Assembly (NCBI GenBank): GCA_019930625.1
Contig: CP082844.1
Coordinates: forward strand, 930,001 to 994,000
Length of the DNA: 64,000 nucleotides
Origin: Nocardia asteroides
GTDB lineage: Bacteria > Actinomycetota > Actinomycetes > Mycobacteriales > Mycobacteriaceae
Direction: 5' to 3'
The position numbers were made by a program, and so were the translations under genes. The notes beneath the pieces are model-generated. The model saw only the letters and a program-made list of their open reading frames with translations. It made no database searches and was not told the origin of the DNA. Below are positions 1 to 7,485 of this stretch, one piece after another (within the stretch, counting starts at the first letter, position 1; the number at the start of each line of letters is the position of its first letter).

Positions 1-679
1 TTTTTTGGTCGCGCAGTCGTGTCAAAGCCGCCTCGGCGGCGTCGTGCGCGTGCTCACGCAGGTCAACGACGCTGAACACCGTGCGTCCCGGCGCGTCCAT
101 CGTCTGTTGGGTACCGTCCGGCAGGAATCTGGTGCGCAGCATCGGATGCGCCGCCGCCAGGTCGGCCACCGCGCGCTCCAGTCGCGCGGGATCAACCTGG
201 CTGCCGTCGAATTCGACGTACAGGTGCGCCGCCACGCCCCCGAGTTCCTGCTCGTCGGAACGTCCGATCCAGTATGCGTGCTGCATGGTTGCGAGCGGGA
301 ACGGGGCGAACTCGTCCGCCCGCTGCGCCGAATCTTCCGCCGTTCCGCCGGTCCGGTCCCCTACCTGCCGCCCGCTGCCGACGACGGCGCTTTCGGACGC
401 CGCGGGTCGCGCGCCCGACGCGAGGATCCGGTGCCAGTCCGCCACTGTCGGCGCAGCGGCCAGTTCGGCGAAGTTGACGTCGTAGCCGCGCTTTCGCCAG
501 GCGCCGGCCAACTTCATGGTGCGGATGGAATCGAGGCCCAGCTGGATCAGGTCGTCACGGTCGGTGATCGTGTCCGCGGCGACGCCCAGTTGCGCGGCCA
601 CCGCCTCGCGTACTTCGTCGGTGTCCATCGCCGCCGCCGCAACCGACTCCGCCCCGGTCCCCTGCCCTGACTCCATCAC
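1..679 (-). CDS. MbtB-like siderophore NRPS, N-terminal part (cut by window edge)
   Basis: This is the 5' end of a nonribosomal peptide synthetase that runs off the left edge. The first ~90 residues form a carrier domain with the phosphopantetheine site LGLDSIRTMK. After a short linker a condensation/cyclization domain begins (FAPFPLATMQHAYWIGR, as in heterocyclizing Cy domains). Carrier followed directly by Cy, together with the stretch WRKRGYDVNFAELAAAPTV, matches the start of MbtB (phenyloxazoline synthase), where the carrier is loaded with salicylate. A role in a mycobactin/nocobactin-type siderophore is therefore inferred. The start is GTG at 679, with AGGAG 8 nt upstream; ATG at 676 is the alternative. 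An IdeR-type box lies about 140 bp upstream. The catalytic Cy motifs and the A domain are outside the window. Confidence 0.85.
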   Translation of the reverse strand, partial: MMESGQGTGAESVAAAAMDTDEVREAVAAQLGVAADTITDRDDLIQLGLDSIRTMKLAGAWRKRGYDVNFAELAAAPTVADWHRILASGARPAASESAVVGSGRQVGDRTGGTAEDSAQRADEFAPFPLATMQHAYWIGRSDEQELGGVAAHLYVEFDGSQVDPARLERAVADLAAAHPMLRTRFLPDGTQQTMDAPGRTVFSVVDLREHAHDAAEAALTRLRDQK

Positions 680-797
680 TGCCGTCACTCCTCTGTCTCG
701 CGGGATGCCCGCACCGGTCCGGGCTGTAGGAACGCTTCGAAGTCCCAGCCGTTCCGGAGGTATCGCGCCGACCGCCCGGTCAGGCATCTCGGCAAGC

Positions 798-831
798 AGC
801 ATATCGCAACAAATAGGGTTGCCTAACCTAC
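798..831 (-). promoter_or_regulatory. Iron-regulated promoter with IdeR/DtxR-type box
   Basis: Positions 813-831 read ATAGGGTTGCCTAACCTAC, matching the IdeR consensus TTAGGTTAGGCTAACCTAA at about 14 of 19 positions. On the minus strand TTAGGC (826-821) and TATGCT (803-798) form a -35/-10 pair with a 17-bp spacer. The box overlaps the -35, so iron-loaded IdeR would block transcription. The element faces the MbtB-like gene at 679, as expected for an iron-repressed siderophore operon. Confidence 0.7.
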
Positions 832-1310
832 ATCTTGTTGTGCTCGGCGACTATCCCCAGGACGAACCCCGGCGCGCCTCCGCTCCCGCGTTTTGCATTC
901 GCCGAGCACCTTCAGCGACCGGTTCCCCTCTTCGCCACCGGCGGCGCGAATTACACCGGCATCCGTCCGCGTCTCCCAACCCTCCGGCCTCAGCTCGCCG
1001 ACATCCGCCAGCGTCCCAACATGGAAGACCGAGCCGACTTTCTGAGATGTGATCAGGGAGGGGCCGTGCGCAGGCACGGGAACAGCGGAGCACACCGTCC
1101 GCACCGCCGCGCCGCGATCGGCTCCCACCCCGAAGTTGTCCTCCCCGCCTTGTTACGTCAATGCGCGAAAACTGTTCCAGACCCGCGGTTTGCGTACTCC
1201 TGACGCGCCGGGGAAACCTCCGTAAACGGCGGTACATCCTGGTCCGATAGCTCGTGCACATCGCCAATTTCGAGCGACAGCGGAACTAGCGGAGCACAGG
1301 AGCATCGGAT
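832..1310. other. Intergenic region with no recognisable gene
   Basis: This is about 480 bp between the divergent siderophore promoter and the small plus-strand ORF. Open frames exist on both strands, but their translations are Arg/Ala-rich with no known motif and no convincing ribosome binding site. I see no RNA gene or repeat. Confidence 0.5.
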
Positions 1311-1505
1311 ATGTATGGCATGGAGTTGTTCTCGGTTCTGTCGAGTTGCGCGCGTGACCCCGGCGAACTGAGTGCGGGCCAGGCGCACCGGGCCATGCAG
1401 GTGCACCTGGATTGCAGCGTGGAACTGTGCCGGGTCCGCCGCCGCGCGCGCAGGACGCTGGTCGAGGCGCGCTTGATGGTGCTGGATGAGCGGGCCACGC
1501 CGTAA
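1311..1505 (+). CDS. Small conserved-looking hypothetical protein (64 aa)
   Basis: The family is not recognised. The ORF has AGGAG 8 nt before its ATG and strongly GC-biased third codon positions, both signs of real coding. The predicted protein starts MYGMELFSVLS, has a central Arg-rich helix (CRVRRRARRTLVEAR) and three cysteines. It ends 57 bp before the F420-type oxidoreductase on the same strand, so the two may be co-transcribed. No function can be assigned. Confidence 0.55.
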   Translation: MYGMELFSVLSSCARDPGELSAGQAHRAMQVHLDCSVELCRVRRRARRTLVEARLMVLDERATP

Positions 1506-1562
1506 TGGCGGCCGCCGCGGGTCGGGCGGAATCGCCCCGGGTGCCGCGGTGTTGTTCCTGCC

Positions 1563-2012
1563 ATGACCTCCACGGCATCCGATCGATCCGCCCCTGTCGT
1601 CGACACCGACACCGAATTCGGCGCGAAAGTCGCCGAACGACTGAACCGCGAGTCCGTCCTCTGGCTGACCACCGTCGGCCCCACCGGCACACCGCAGCCG
1701 AATCCCGTCTGGTTCCAGTGGCGCGACGGCGAATTCCTGATCTTCAGCCAGCCCGGCAAGCCGAAGGTGCGCAACATCGAGCGCAACCCCCGGGTCGCCT
1801 TGAACCTCAACAGCACCGAGACCGGCGGCGACGTGGTCGTGTTCACCGGTACGGCGCGCGTTGTCGAGCAGCGGCCCGGCGCCGATGAGATCGCGGCCTT
1901 CACGACGAAGTACGCCGATGGACTGCGCTCCATCGAGATGACCGACGAGCAGTTCTACGCCGAGTACTCGGTCGTGCTGCGTATCACCCCCGATCGCCTG
2001 CGCGGATTCTGA
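1563..2012 (+). CDS. PPOX-class F420-dependent oxidoreductase (Rv3369-like)
   Basis: This 149-residue protein has the split-barrel flavin/F420-binding fold of the pyridoxamine-phosphate-oxidase superfamily. Diagnostic stretches are the strand LWLTTVGPTGTPQPNPVWF, the turn LIFSQPGKPKVRNIERNPRVALN and the GTARVVE strand. The size and pattern match the actinobacterial TIGR03667-type family, which uses deazaflavin F420 rather than FMN and reduces varied small molecules. The physiological substrate is unknown. The stop codon lies 4 bp before the next gene's ATG, so the two are probably translated from one mRNA. The subfamily call is from motif memory, not a search. Confidence 0.8.
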   Translation: MTSTASDRSAPVVDTDTEFGAKVAERLNRESVLWLTTVGPTGTPQPNPVWFQWRDGEFLIFSQPGKPKVRNIERNPRVALNLNSTETGGDVVVFTGTARVVEQRPGADEIAAFTTKYADGLRSIEMTDEQFYAEYSVVLRITPDRLRGF

Positions 2013-2016
2013 CCCG

Positions 2017-2598
2017 ATGATGTTCGCGCCGCCACCACCCACCGCCGCGTGGCGGCATCGGACCGCACGCGAGGGCTTCGAGGTGGCCTATTTCCGGGTC
2101 ACCGAGCAAGGCGTGCTGATCGACGGCTGCACGACGGCCGTCGAGGACGGCACGGCCTGGGTGGTGGACTACCGGATAGCGCTGGATCCCGAATGGCGTA
2201 CGCGCCGGGCCCAGGTCGCCGTGCGCAAACCCGGTGGCTGGAACACGCTGGTGCTGGAATCGGACGGTGCCGGGTCCTGGCTGCTGAACAGCATGCCAGC
2301 GCCGCTGCTCGACGGCTGCCTCGACGTCGACCTGGAGTCCTCGGCGCTGACCAACGCGCTTCCGGTGCATCGGTCGGCGCAGGAGGTCGGCGATGCCGCT
2401 CACGCGCCCGCGGCCTACGTGTACGCCTCCGGCGCTGCGGTGGGGCGGCTGGAACAGCGTTACGCCCGCATCGCCGACGGCGAGCACGGCCCTCGGTTCG
2501 ACTACGCCGCCCCCGACGTCGACTTCACCTGCTGCCTCGAGTACGACAAGTCCGGCTTGGTGCTCGATTACCCGGGCATCGCGGTTCGCGCCCACTGA
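2017..2598 (+). CDS. Putative glycolipid-binding domain protein (DUF1089/PA1994-type)
   Basis: The 193-residue protein resembles the PA1994-like family, whose beta-barrel fold is related to LolA/LppX lipid carriers. Features include an early W-R-x-x-x-x-EGFEVAYF segment, the strand WVVDYRIALDPEWRTR, and a C-terminal segment with CCLEYDKSGLVLDYPGI. There is no signal peptide or membrane segment, so it is probably cytosolic. It follows the F420-type oxidoreductase by 4 bp, pointing to an operon. Whether it binds a glycolipid is untested; the family name rests on structural similarity. Confidence 0.7.
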   Translation: MMFAPPPPTAAWRHRTAREGFEVAYFRVTEQGVLIDGCTTAVEDGTAWVVDYRIALDPEWRTRRAQVAVRKPGGWNTLVLESDGAGSWLLNSMPAPLLDGCLDVDLESSALTNALPVHRSAQEVGDAAHAPAAYVYASGAAVGRLEQRYARIADGEHGPRFDYAAPDVDFTCCLEYDKSGLVLDYPGIAVRAH

Positions 2599-2646
2599 GG
2601 CGGCCTCGGACCTCCCGCAACCAGCCTGCGGCTAGGGTCGACACCG

Positions 2647-3576
2647 ATGAGAAGGCGGCAACAACCGCCGTTGCCGAAACGGCACGGCTTGGACCCGGCT
2701 CGGCTGCGATTGCCGGAGCAGGGCGACTGGGCGACCATCCGGGACCACCTGGTGGAGCGCCTGCCCAGGGTGCCCGCGACGCGCATAGACGAACTGCTGC
2801 ACGCGGGCGGCATCGTCGACCTGGACGGGCCGATCGCTCCCGACGCACCGTACGTTCCGGGCGGCGCGGTCTGGTTCCATCGCGATCTGCCCGAGGAGAC
2901 GGTGGTCCCGTTCGACATCCCCGTCGTGCATCGCGACGACGACCTGCTGGTCGTGGACAAGCCGCACTTCCTGGCCACGATCCCGCGCGGTCGGCATATC
3001 CTGCAGACCGCGCTGGTGCGATTGCGCCGGGAGCTCGACCTCCCCGATCTGGTCCCGGCGCACCGGCTCGACCGCGTCACGGCGGGCTTGGTGCTGTTCG
3101 TGATCAATCCGGCCCGTCGCGGTGCGTACCAGACCATGTTCCACCAGCGCACCGTGCGCAAGGAGTACGAGGCGATCGCCCGGTTCGATCCCGGCCTCAC
3201 GCTGCCCCGCGTGGTGCGCAGCCGGATCATCAAGGAGAAGCAGGTGCTCGCGGCCCAACAGGTGCCGGGCGAGCCCAACGCGGAAACCGAGATCGAACTG
3301 CTCGAGCACCGCGACGGCCTCGGCCGCTACCGGCTGCGCCCGCACACCGGCCGGACCCACCAGTTGCGCCTGCACATGAACAGCCTCGGCATTCCTATTC
3401 TCGGCGACGACTTCTATCCGGTGCTCACCGAGAAACCCGTCGACGACTTCACCAGACCGCTCCAGTTGCTGGCCGCCGTGCTCGAGTTCACAGACCCGAT
3501 CACCCGCGAGCCGCGCCGCTTCGAGACCACTCGCACGTTGCGGGCGTGGACCGATCCGCACGGGTGGGCGGGCTGA
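2647..3576 (+). CDS. RluA-family pseudouridine synthase
   Basis: This 309-residue enzyme isomerises uridine to pseudouridine in rRNA or tRNA. The catalytic motif HRLDRVTAGLVLF (Asp in HRLDR) is at about residues 138-150. It is preceded by the domain entry motif VVHRDDDLLVVDKPHFLATIP and followed by the conserved RPHTGRTHQLRLHM and LGIPILGDDFYP segments. The first 60 residues look like a reduced RNA-binding N-terminal region. The RNA target cannot be told from sequence alone. It starts 48 bp after the preceding gene on the same strand. Confidence 0.9.
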   Translation: MRRRQQPPLPKRHGLDPARLRLPEQGDWATIRDHLVERLPRVPATRIDELLHAGGIVDLDGPIAPDAPYVPGGAVWFHRDLPEETVVPFDIPVVHRDDDLLVVDKPHFLATIPRGRHILQTALVRLRRELDLPDLVPAHRLDRVTAGLVLFVINPARRGAYQTMFHQRTVRKEYEAIARFDPGLTLPRVVRSRIIKEKQVLAAQQVPGEPNAETEIELLEHRDGLGRYRLRPHTGRTHQLRLHMNSLGIPILGDDFYPVLTEKPVDDFTRPLQLLAAVLEFTDPITREPRRFETTRTLRAWTDPHGWAG

Positions 3577-3670
3577 GGGAAGCGGTCCGCACGCCAGGGA
3601 GAAGTGGCCTATTCATCAGTGGGGCGGGGGCGCGTAGCGAACCTGTTCCAGATCCGTACACTGGTCCGGG

Positions 3671-4414
3671 ATGCCTGAGCCAGACCTAGCAGCAACAGTC
3701 CAGCAACGACGCAAGGTGCACGCATACATCGACGTCGCCGTCGTGGTGCTGGTCTTGGCGGGCACCAATCTGATCGCGCACTTCACCACCGCGTGGGCGA
3801 GCATCGTCACGGTGCCGGTGGCGGCGATCGCGCTGCTCGCATTGGTGCGCAGGCGCGGCCTCGGCTGGTCCGAGCTCGGGCTTTCCCCTCGGCACTGGCG
3901 GCGCGGCTCGCTCTACGCGCTCGGCGCGGCGGCGCTGGTCCTCGCCGTCGTCGCGATCGGGGCGGCGCTCCCGCTGACCCGGCCGTTCTTCCTGGCCGAT
4001 CGCTACGCCACCATCTCGGGCGCGTTGATCGCCTCGATGATCGTCATCCCCCTGCAAACGGTGATCCCCGAGGAACTGGCATTCCGAGGTGTGCTGCACG
4101 GCACACTGCTGCGCGCGTACGGCGCGCGCGGCGTCTTCGCGGCGGGTTCCCTGCTGTTCGGTCTCTGGCACATCGCCTCCTCCTTCGGCCTCACCGCGGG
4201 CAACCGCGGCCTGAGCGGAGTCATCGGCGGGGGCGTCGCCGGACAGGTCATCGGAATCCTGCTCGCCGTGGTCGCGACGGCCGCCGCAGGTGCGGTGTTC
4301 ACCTGGCTGCGCCACCGCAGCGGCAGCCTGCTCGCCCCGATCGCACTGCACTGGTCGGTCAACGGCGCGGGCGCCTTGGCGGCCGCTATCGTCTGGCACA
4401 CCACGCTGAGCTGA
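3671..4414 (+). CDS. CPBP-family intramembrane glutamic endopeptidase
   Basis: The 247-residue polytopic membrane protein has about seven hydrophobic segments. It carries the three CPBP (CAAX/Abi) motifs: EELAFRG (the EExxxR motif) near residue 137, LFGLWHIA (FxxxH) near residue 164, and HWSVN near residue 234. Relatives cleave prenylated or bacteriocin-type peptides within the membrane, or act in immunity and sporulation signalling; no substrate is evident here. It is 94 bp downstream of the pseudouridine synthase and may have its own promoter. Confidence 0.88.
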   Translation: MPEPDLAATVQQRRKVHAYIDVAVVVLVLAGTNLIAHFTTAWASIVTVPVAAIALLALVRRRGLGWSELGLSPRHWRRGSLYALGAAALVLAVVAIGAALPLTRPFFLADRYATISGALIASMIVIPLQTVIPEELAFRGVLHGTLLRAYGARGVFAAGSLLFGLWHIASSFGLTAGNRGLSGVIGGGVAGQVIGILLAVVATAAAGAVFTWLRHRSGSLLAPIALHWSVNGAGALAAAIVWHTTLS

Positions 4415-4588
4415 TCCCGCCCCCCGGGCAACCCCGCGGCGGTGAAAAAGCCGCTCCGGACGGGATGTGAATTCGAACTGAGTTTCGACACGCAGGTGGG
4501 CTACGAAATGGCCGCTCATCCGGATAATCGAGCCGCATCGTGAATTTCGGCAGTTCGGCGTGTCGCCGTCGGCCCGGATTCGGCCACG

Positions 4589-4617
4589 TTGACCACGAGC
4601 AGAGGGCGGTTTAGTCT
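4589..4617 (+). promoter_or_regulatory. Sigma-70-like promoter for the DUF2637/NGH-repeat gene
   Basis: TTGACC (4589-4594) and TAGTCT (4612-4617) are separated by 17 bp. This is close to the actinobacterial vegetative consensus. Transcription would start near 4624, giving a leader of about 70 nt before the ATG at 4695. It lies in the otherwise empty 280-bp gap after the CPBP gene. Confidence 0.55.
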
Positions 4618-4694
4618 CACTGGCGATCACACATATGTTCGAGCACTCATGTCTCCACCACCCGGCATGACATCTGCTCTTGGGAAGGCTCGCG

Positions 4695-7289
4695 ATGCCC
4701 GACGAACTGTCGAACGGTAGTTCCGAGATCGCCGCGCTGGCGCAGCAAGTCGAGACCGCGCGCGGCAAATTGCCCCTGCAGCTGGACCCGGCGTTGCTGC
4801 AAGTGCTGTCCGAACGCGAGATCAGCGCGGAGCGCGAACTCGCGGAATGGATCCGCGCGCAGCGACGCAAGCAGCGGCGACTGGAGATCGAGGAAGAGCT
4901 GGCCGCACAGCGGCGTGACCGGAAGTCCGCGGCCGCGTTGCGCCGGTCGGAGGAGGCCGACGCCCGCTGGCACCGGCGCGCGCTGGCGGCGCGGCGGCGG
5001 GTGTCCAGCGAGGACGCGCGATTGGCGCAGCTCTACCGGCGGGCGGAGTGGTCGTCGCGTGCGTTGATCGCCGTCGTCGTGCTCGGCATGGTGTGGGCAG
5101 GGGTCAACGTGCAGCACAATCTCGTGCCCAGCGGCGACATGTCCGATCCGCTGTACTGGTTGAGCTACGGCATCGAGGCGATGATCTCGATTCCGATCAT
5201 CACCATCATGGTGGCGGCGACGACCGTGGCACGGTGGGGCCGGGAGCTGGCGCGCGGCAAAGTGATCTTCTTCGAGGCGGCTCTGCTCGGTACGACCGTG
5301 GCGCTCAATACCGGACCGCATCTCGCCGCGGGGGACCTCGGCCGCGCCGCCGAGTACGCGATCGCTCCGGTGATGGTCGGCGTGGTGATCTGGTTGCACG
5401 CCTGGGTTTCCGCGCGGTACGCGGTGCTGATCGACGGCGCGCCGGTGATCGAGCGCGAACCGCAGCCGGTTCGGATCGACGCGGAGCGTATTCCTGGCCT
5501 CTCGGATAGTGATCGTCTTCGCCCGCTCGACGGCGTGAATTCGGCTCACAGCGAATTCGGGTGGGACACAGCGGCCCATCGGCACGAGGACTTCGATCCG
5601 GGACGCGGTGCGGAATCCGACAGGCGCATCAGTCAGCCGGACGGCGTGCACGTCCCACGGGCCGGACTTGATACCGCTGCCCACCGTTCGGCGGACACGG
5701 CGGTTGTCGACCGCTCCGATTCCCCGCGCGGCAAATCAGCCACAACGAACACACCGGTCACGTCATCGTCTGATGGCCACACCACCGACTCGGCGAACAG
5801 AGGCAACGTCAACGCGGAGCCGGCGCACAGCCACGCGGTCGCCTCCACCGCGAACGGCCACGCATTCCCCCACGTCACGAACAGCCGCAGGGCCGAGACC
5901 ACGGTGAACGGTCACATCCTTCCGAATGGCCACGCTGCCCTGCCGATCGAAGGCGAGAGCGCCGACGGCAACGCCGCCGAGCTTCGCCTCGATGAGCGCC
6001 GCGTCCGTCCGGCTTCCAACGGCCACACCGTCGAGAACTCCACCACCGGCGCTGCCCATGACGTGCGGACCAACGGACACAGCGTCCGTCCGATCACCAA
6101 TGGATACACAGCCGAGAACTCCCCCACCGGACGCACGCACGGTGACGAATCCACCTTTCGTCCGACCACGAACGGATACAGCGCCGAGAGCGTCACGGAC
6201 GCGGCACATCACGCGCAGAGCAACGGACACGGCAGTCCTGCGAACACAAACGGCCACGCCGCCGGGATCTCACCCGGCCTCCGCGGTCGGGACCTGCGGG
6301 TCAACGGACACACCCCTCCCCTTGCCACCAACGGCCATACGGGCAGCCTCACGCCCGACGAAAGCACACATTCCTCCACCGCCAACGGCGAGGACGTGAC
6401 AGCCCCGCCTGCGGATCATTCGGCCTCCGCTGTCGCCGATTACGTCTTCCATCTCCCCACCCACGAGCCCACGACCCGAGCGGCTGACGCCCCTGCGCCC
6501 ACTTCCGAAGCGGACGCGGAACGTGGACAACCGAGCCAGGCAGGCGCTCCTTCGTCGGTCGACGCGGGCGGCACGATCGCGGACCCGGCGGATACCACCA
6601 CGCAGAAGACGCGTCCCGAACCCACGCAGACGTCTCAGCAGATCTCGCTCGACGACCTGCACGATGGACTCGAATTACGGGAGCGTCGCCTCGTACCGCC
6701 GAACCGCGAGCACGGCACCGCCGTTGCGGCATCGCCGCATCCGCATGTCGATCACGGCGGTCATCCGGATCGCGCGCCTCGCGGAAACGACCCCGTTCGG
6801 CACCCGAGCGCCGGCGCCGCCGAACCCGGGCGCACACCGGCCTCGGCCACCACGGACGCCGCCACGCAGGTGCATCCGAACGCCACCGCTGCGCGTGCGG
6901 CGAAACGCGGAAAGTCGCTGTCCGGCGAGCAGAACGATCGCTCCGCCGAACCGGAGGGCGAACAACTCGCCCTCGAGCAATCCCCGGAACCACCGCGCCC
7001 GGAACCTTTGCCGATTCTGGATGCCGACGACGACGAGGGCGGCGAACTCCCCGCCGAGCCGGAAGAGGCCGACACCGACGACGACGAGATCTCGGCGATC
7101 GCGCGGGCCATCACCACCCGGCGCCTGTCCAGCTTGCCGATCGAGGAGGTCAGGGAAATCCTCACGCTCGCCGACCAAGGGGGCTCGACTCCCGCCATCG
7201 CGAACGAACTCGGTGTCTCCCGCGCGGCGGTCACCCGAGTTCTGGACTCGGCCATCAAAGTCCATCGCCCGTACGCGGTCATCGGCTGA
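4695..7289 (+). CDS. DUF2637-like membrane protein with NGH-repeat linker and C-terminal HTH
   Basis: This is an 864-residue protein of unknown function. Residues ~1-115 are charged and probably helical (RQRRLEIEEELAAQRR). Residues ~118-240 hold about four membrane segments (IAVVVLGMVWAGVNV, IEAMISIPIITIMVAATTV, VMVGVVIWLHAWVSA), resembling DUF2637/Spd-type proteins of actinobacteria. Residues ~250-770 are low-complexity and hydrophilic, with eleven NGH/NGY motifs between about 385 and 545. Residues ~828-855 form a helix-turn-helix (STPAIANELGVSRAAVTRVL). The layout suggests a membrane-anchored DNA-binding protein with a long flexible tether, which is inference. The start at ATG 4695 is chosen for GGAAGG 6-7 nt upstream; an in-frame TTG at 4680 is less likely. 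Confidence 0.8.
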   Translation: MPDELSNGSSEIAALAQQVETARGKLPLQLDPALLQVLSEREISAERELAEWIRAQRRKQRRLEIEEELAAQRRDRKSAAALRRSEEADARWHRRALAARRRVSSEDARLAQLYRRAEWSSRALIAVVVLGMVWAGVNVQHNLVPSGDMSDPLYWLSYGIEAMISIPIITIMVAATTVARWGRELARGKVIFFEAALLGTTVALNTGPHLAAGDLGRAAEYAIAPVMVGVVIWLHAWVSARYAVLIDGAPVIEREPQPVRIDAERIPGLSDSDRLRPLDGVNSAHSEFGWDTAAHRHEDFDPGRGAESDRRISQPDGVHVPRAGLDTAAHRSADTAVVDRSDSPRGKSATTNTPVTSSSDGHTTDSANRGNVNAEPAHSHAVASTANGHAFPHVTNSRRAETTVNGHILPNGHAALPIEGESADGNAAELRLDERRVRPASNGHTVENSTTGAAHDVRTNGHSVRPITNGYTAENSPTGRTHGDESTFRPTTNGYSAESVTDAAHHAQSNGHGSPANTNGHAAGISPGLRGRDLRVNGHTPPLATNGHTGSLTPDESTHSSTANGEDVTAPPADHSASAVADYVFHLPTHEPTTRAADAPAPTSEADAERGQPSQAGAPSSVDAGGTIADPADTTTQKTRPEPTQTSQQISLDDLHDGLELRERRLVPPNREHGTAVAASPHPHVDHGGHPDRAPRGNDPVRHPSAGAAEPGRTPASATTDAATQVHPNATAARAAKRGKSLSGEQNDRSAEPEGEQLALEQSPEPPRPEPLPILDADDDEGGELPAEPEEADTDDDEISAIARAITTRRLSSLPIEEVREILTLADQGGSTPAIANELGVSRAAVTRVLDSAIKVHRPYAVIG

Positions 7290-7428
7290 CACAGCCGGTC
7301 AGCGGCGTTCCGAGGTGGCCAGAACAGCCAACGGCTGATGCTCCGAGGCGACGACGCGAGCGAGGTTGCTCGATCGAGCCGCGGAATGTCCGCACCCTGC
7401 GCCACCGACGCCAGCCGGTTCGTATCGG

Positions 7429-7470
7429 AAAGGGCTGTGCACCGGGCGGATTCCCGGTGCACAGCCCTTT
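7429..7470. terminator. Strong bidirectional hairpin terminator
   Basis: Two perfectly complementary 18-nt arms (7429-7446 and 7453-7470) enclose a 6-nt loop, CGGATT. A's on one side and T's on the other allow termination on either strand. It sits between the convergent NGH-repeat gene and the MmpL gene. Confidence 0.85.
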
Positions 7471-7485
7471 GCTCTGTTGGCGGCG

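Noticed and set aside
832..1310. Minus-strand ORFs of 101-138 codons
   Set aside because: There is no ribosome binding site, no motif and Arg-rich composition, and they overlap one another in different frames.
2049..3689. A 546-codon plus-strand frame spanning two genes
   Set aside because: It crosses the well-supported glycolipid-binding and RluA genes in another frame and is Arg/Ala-rich without motifs.
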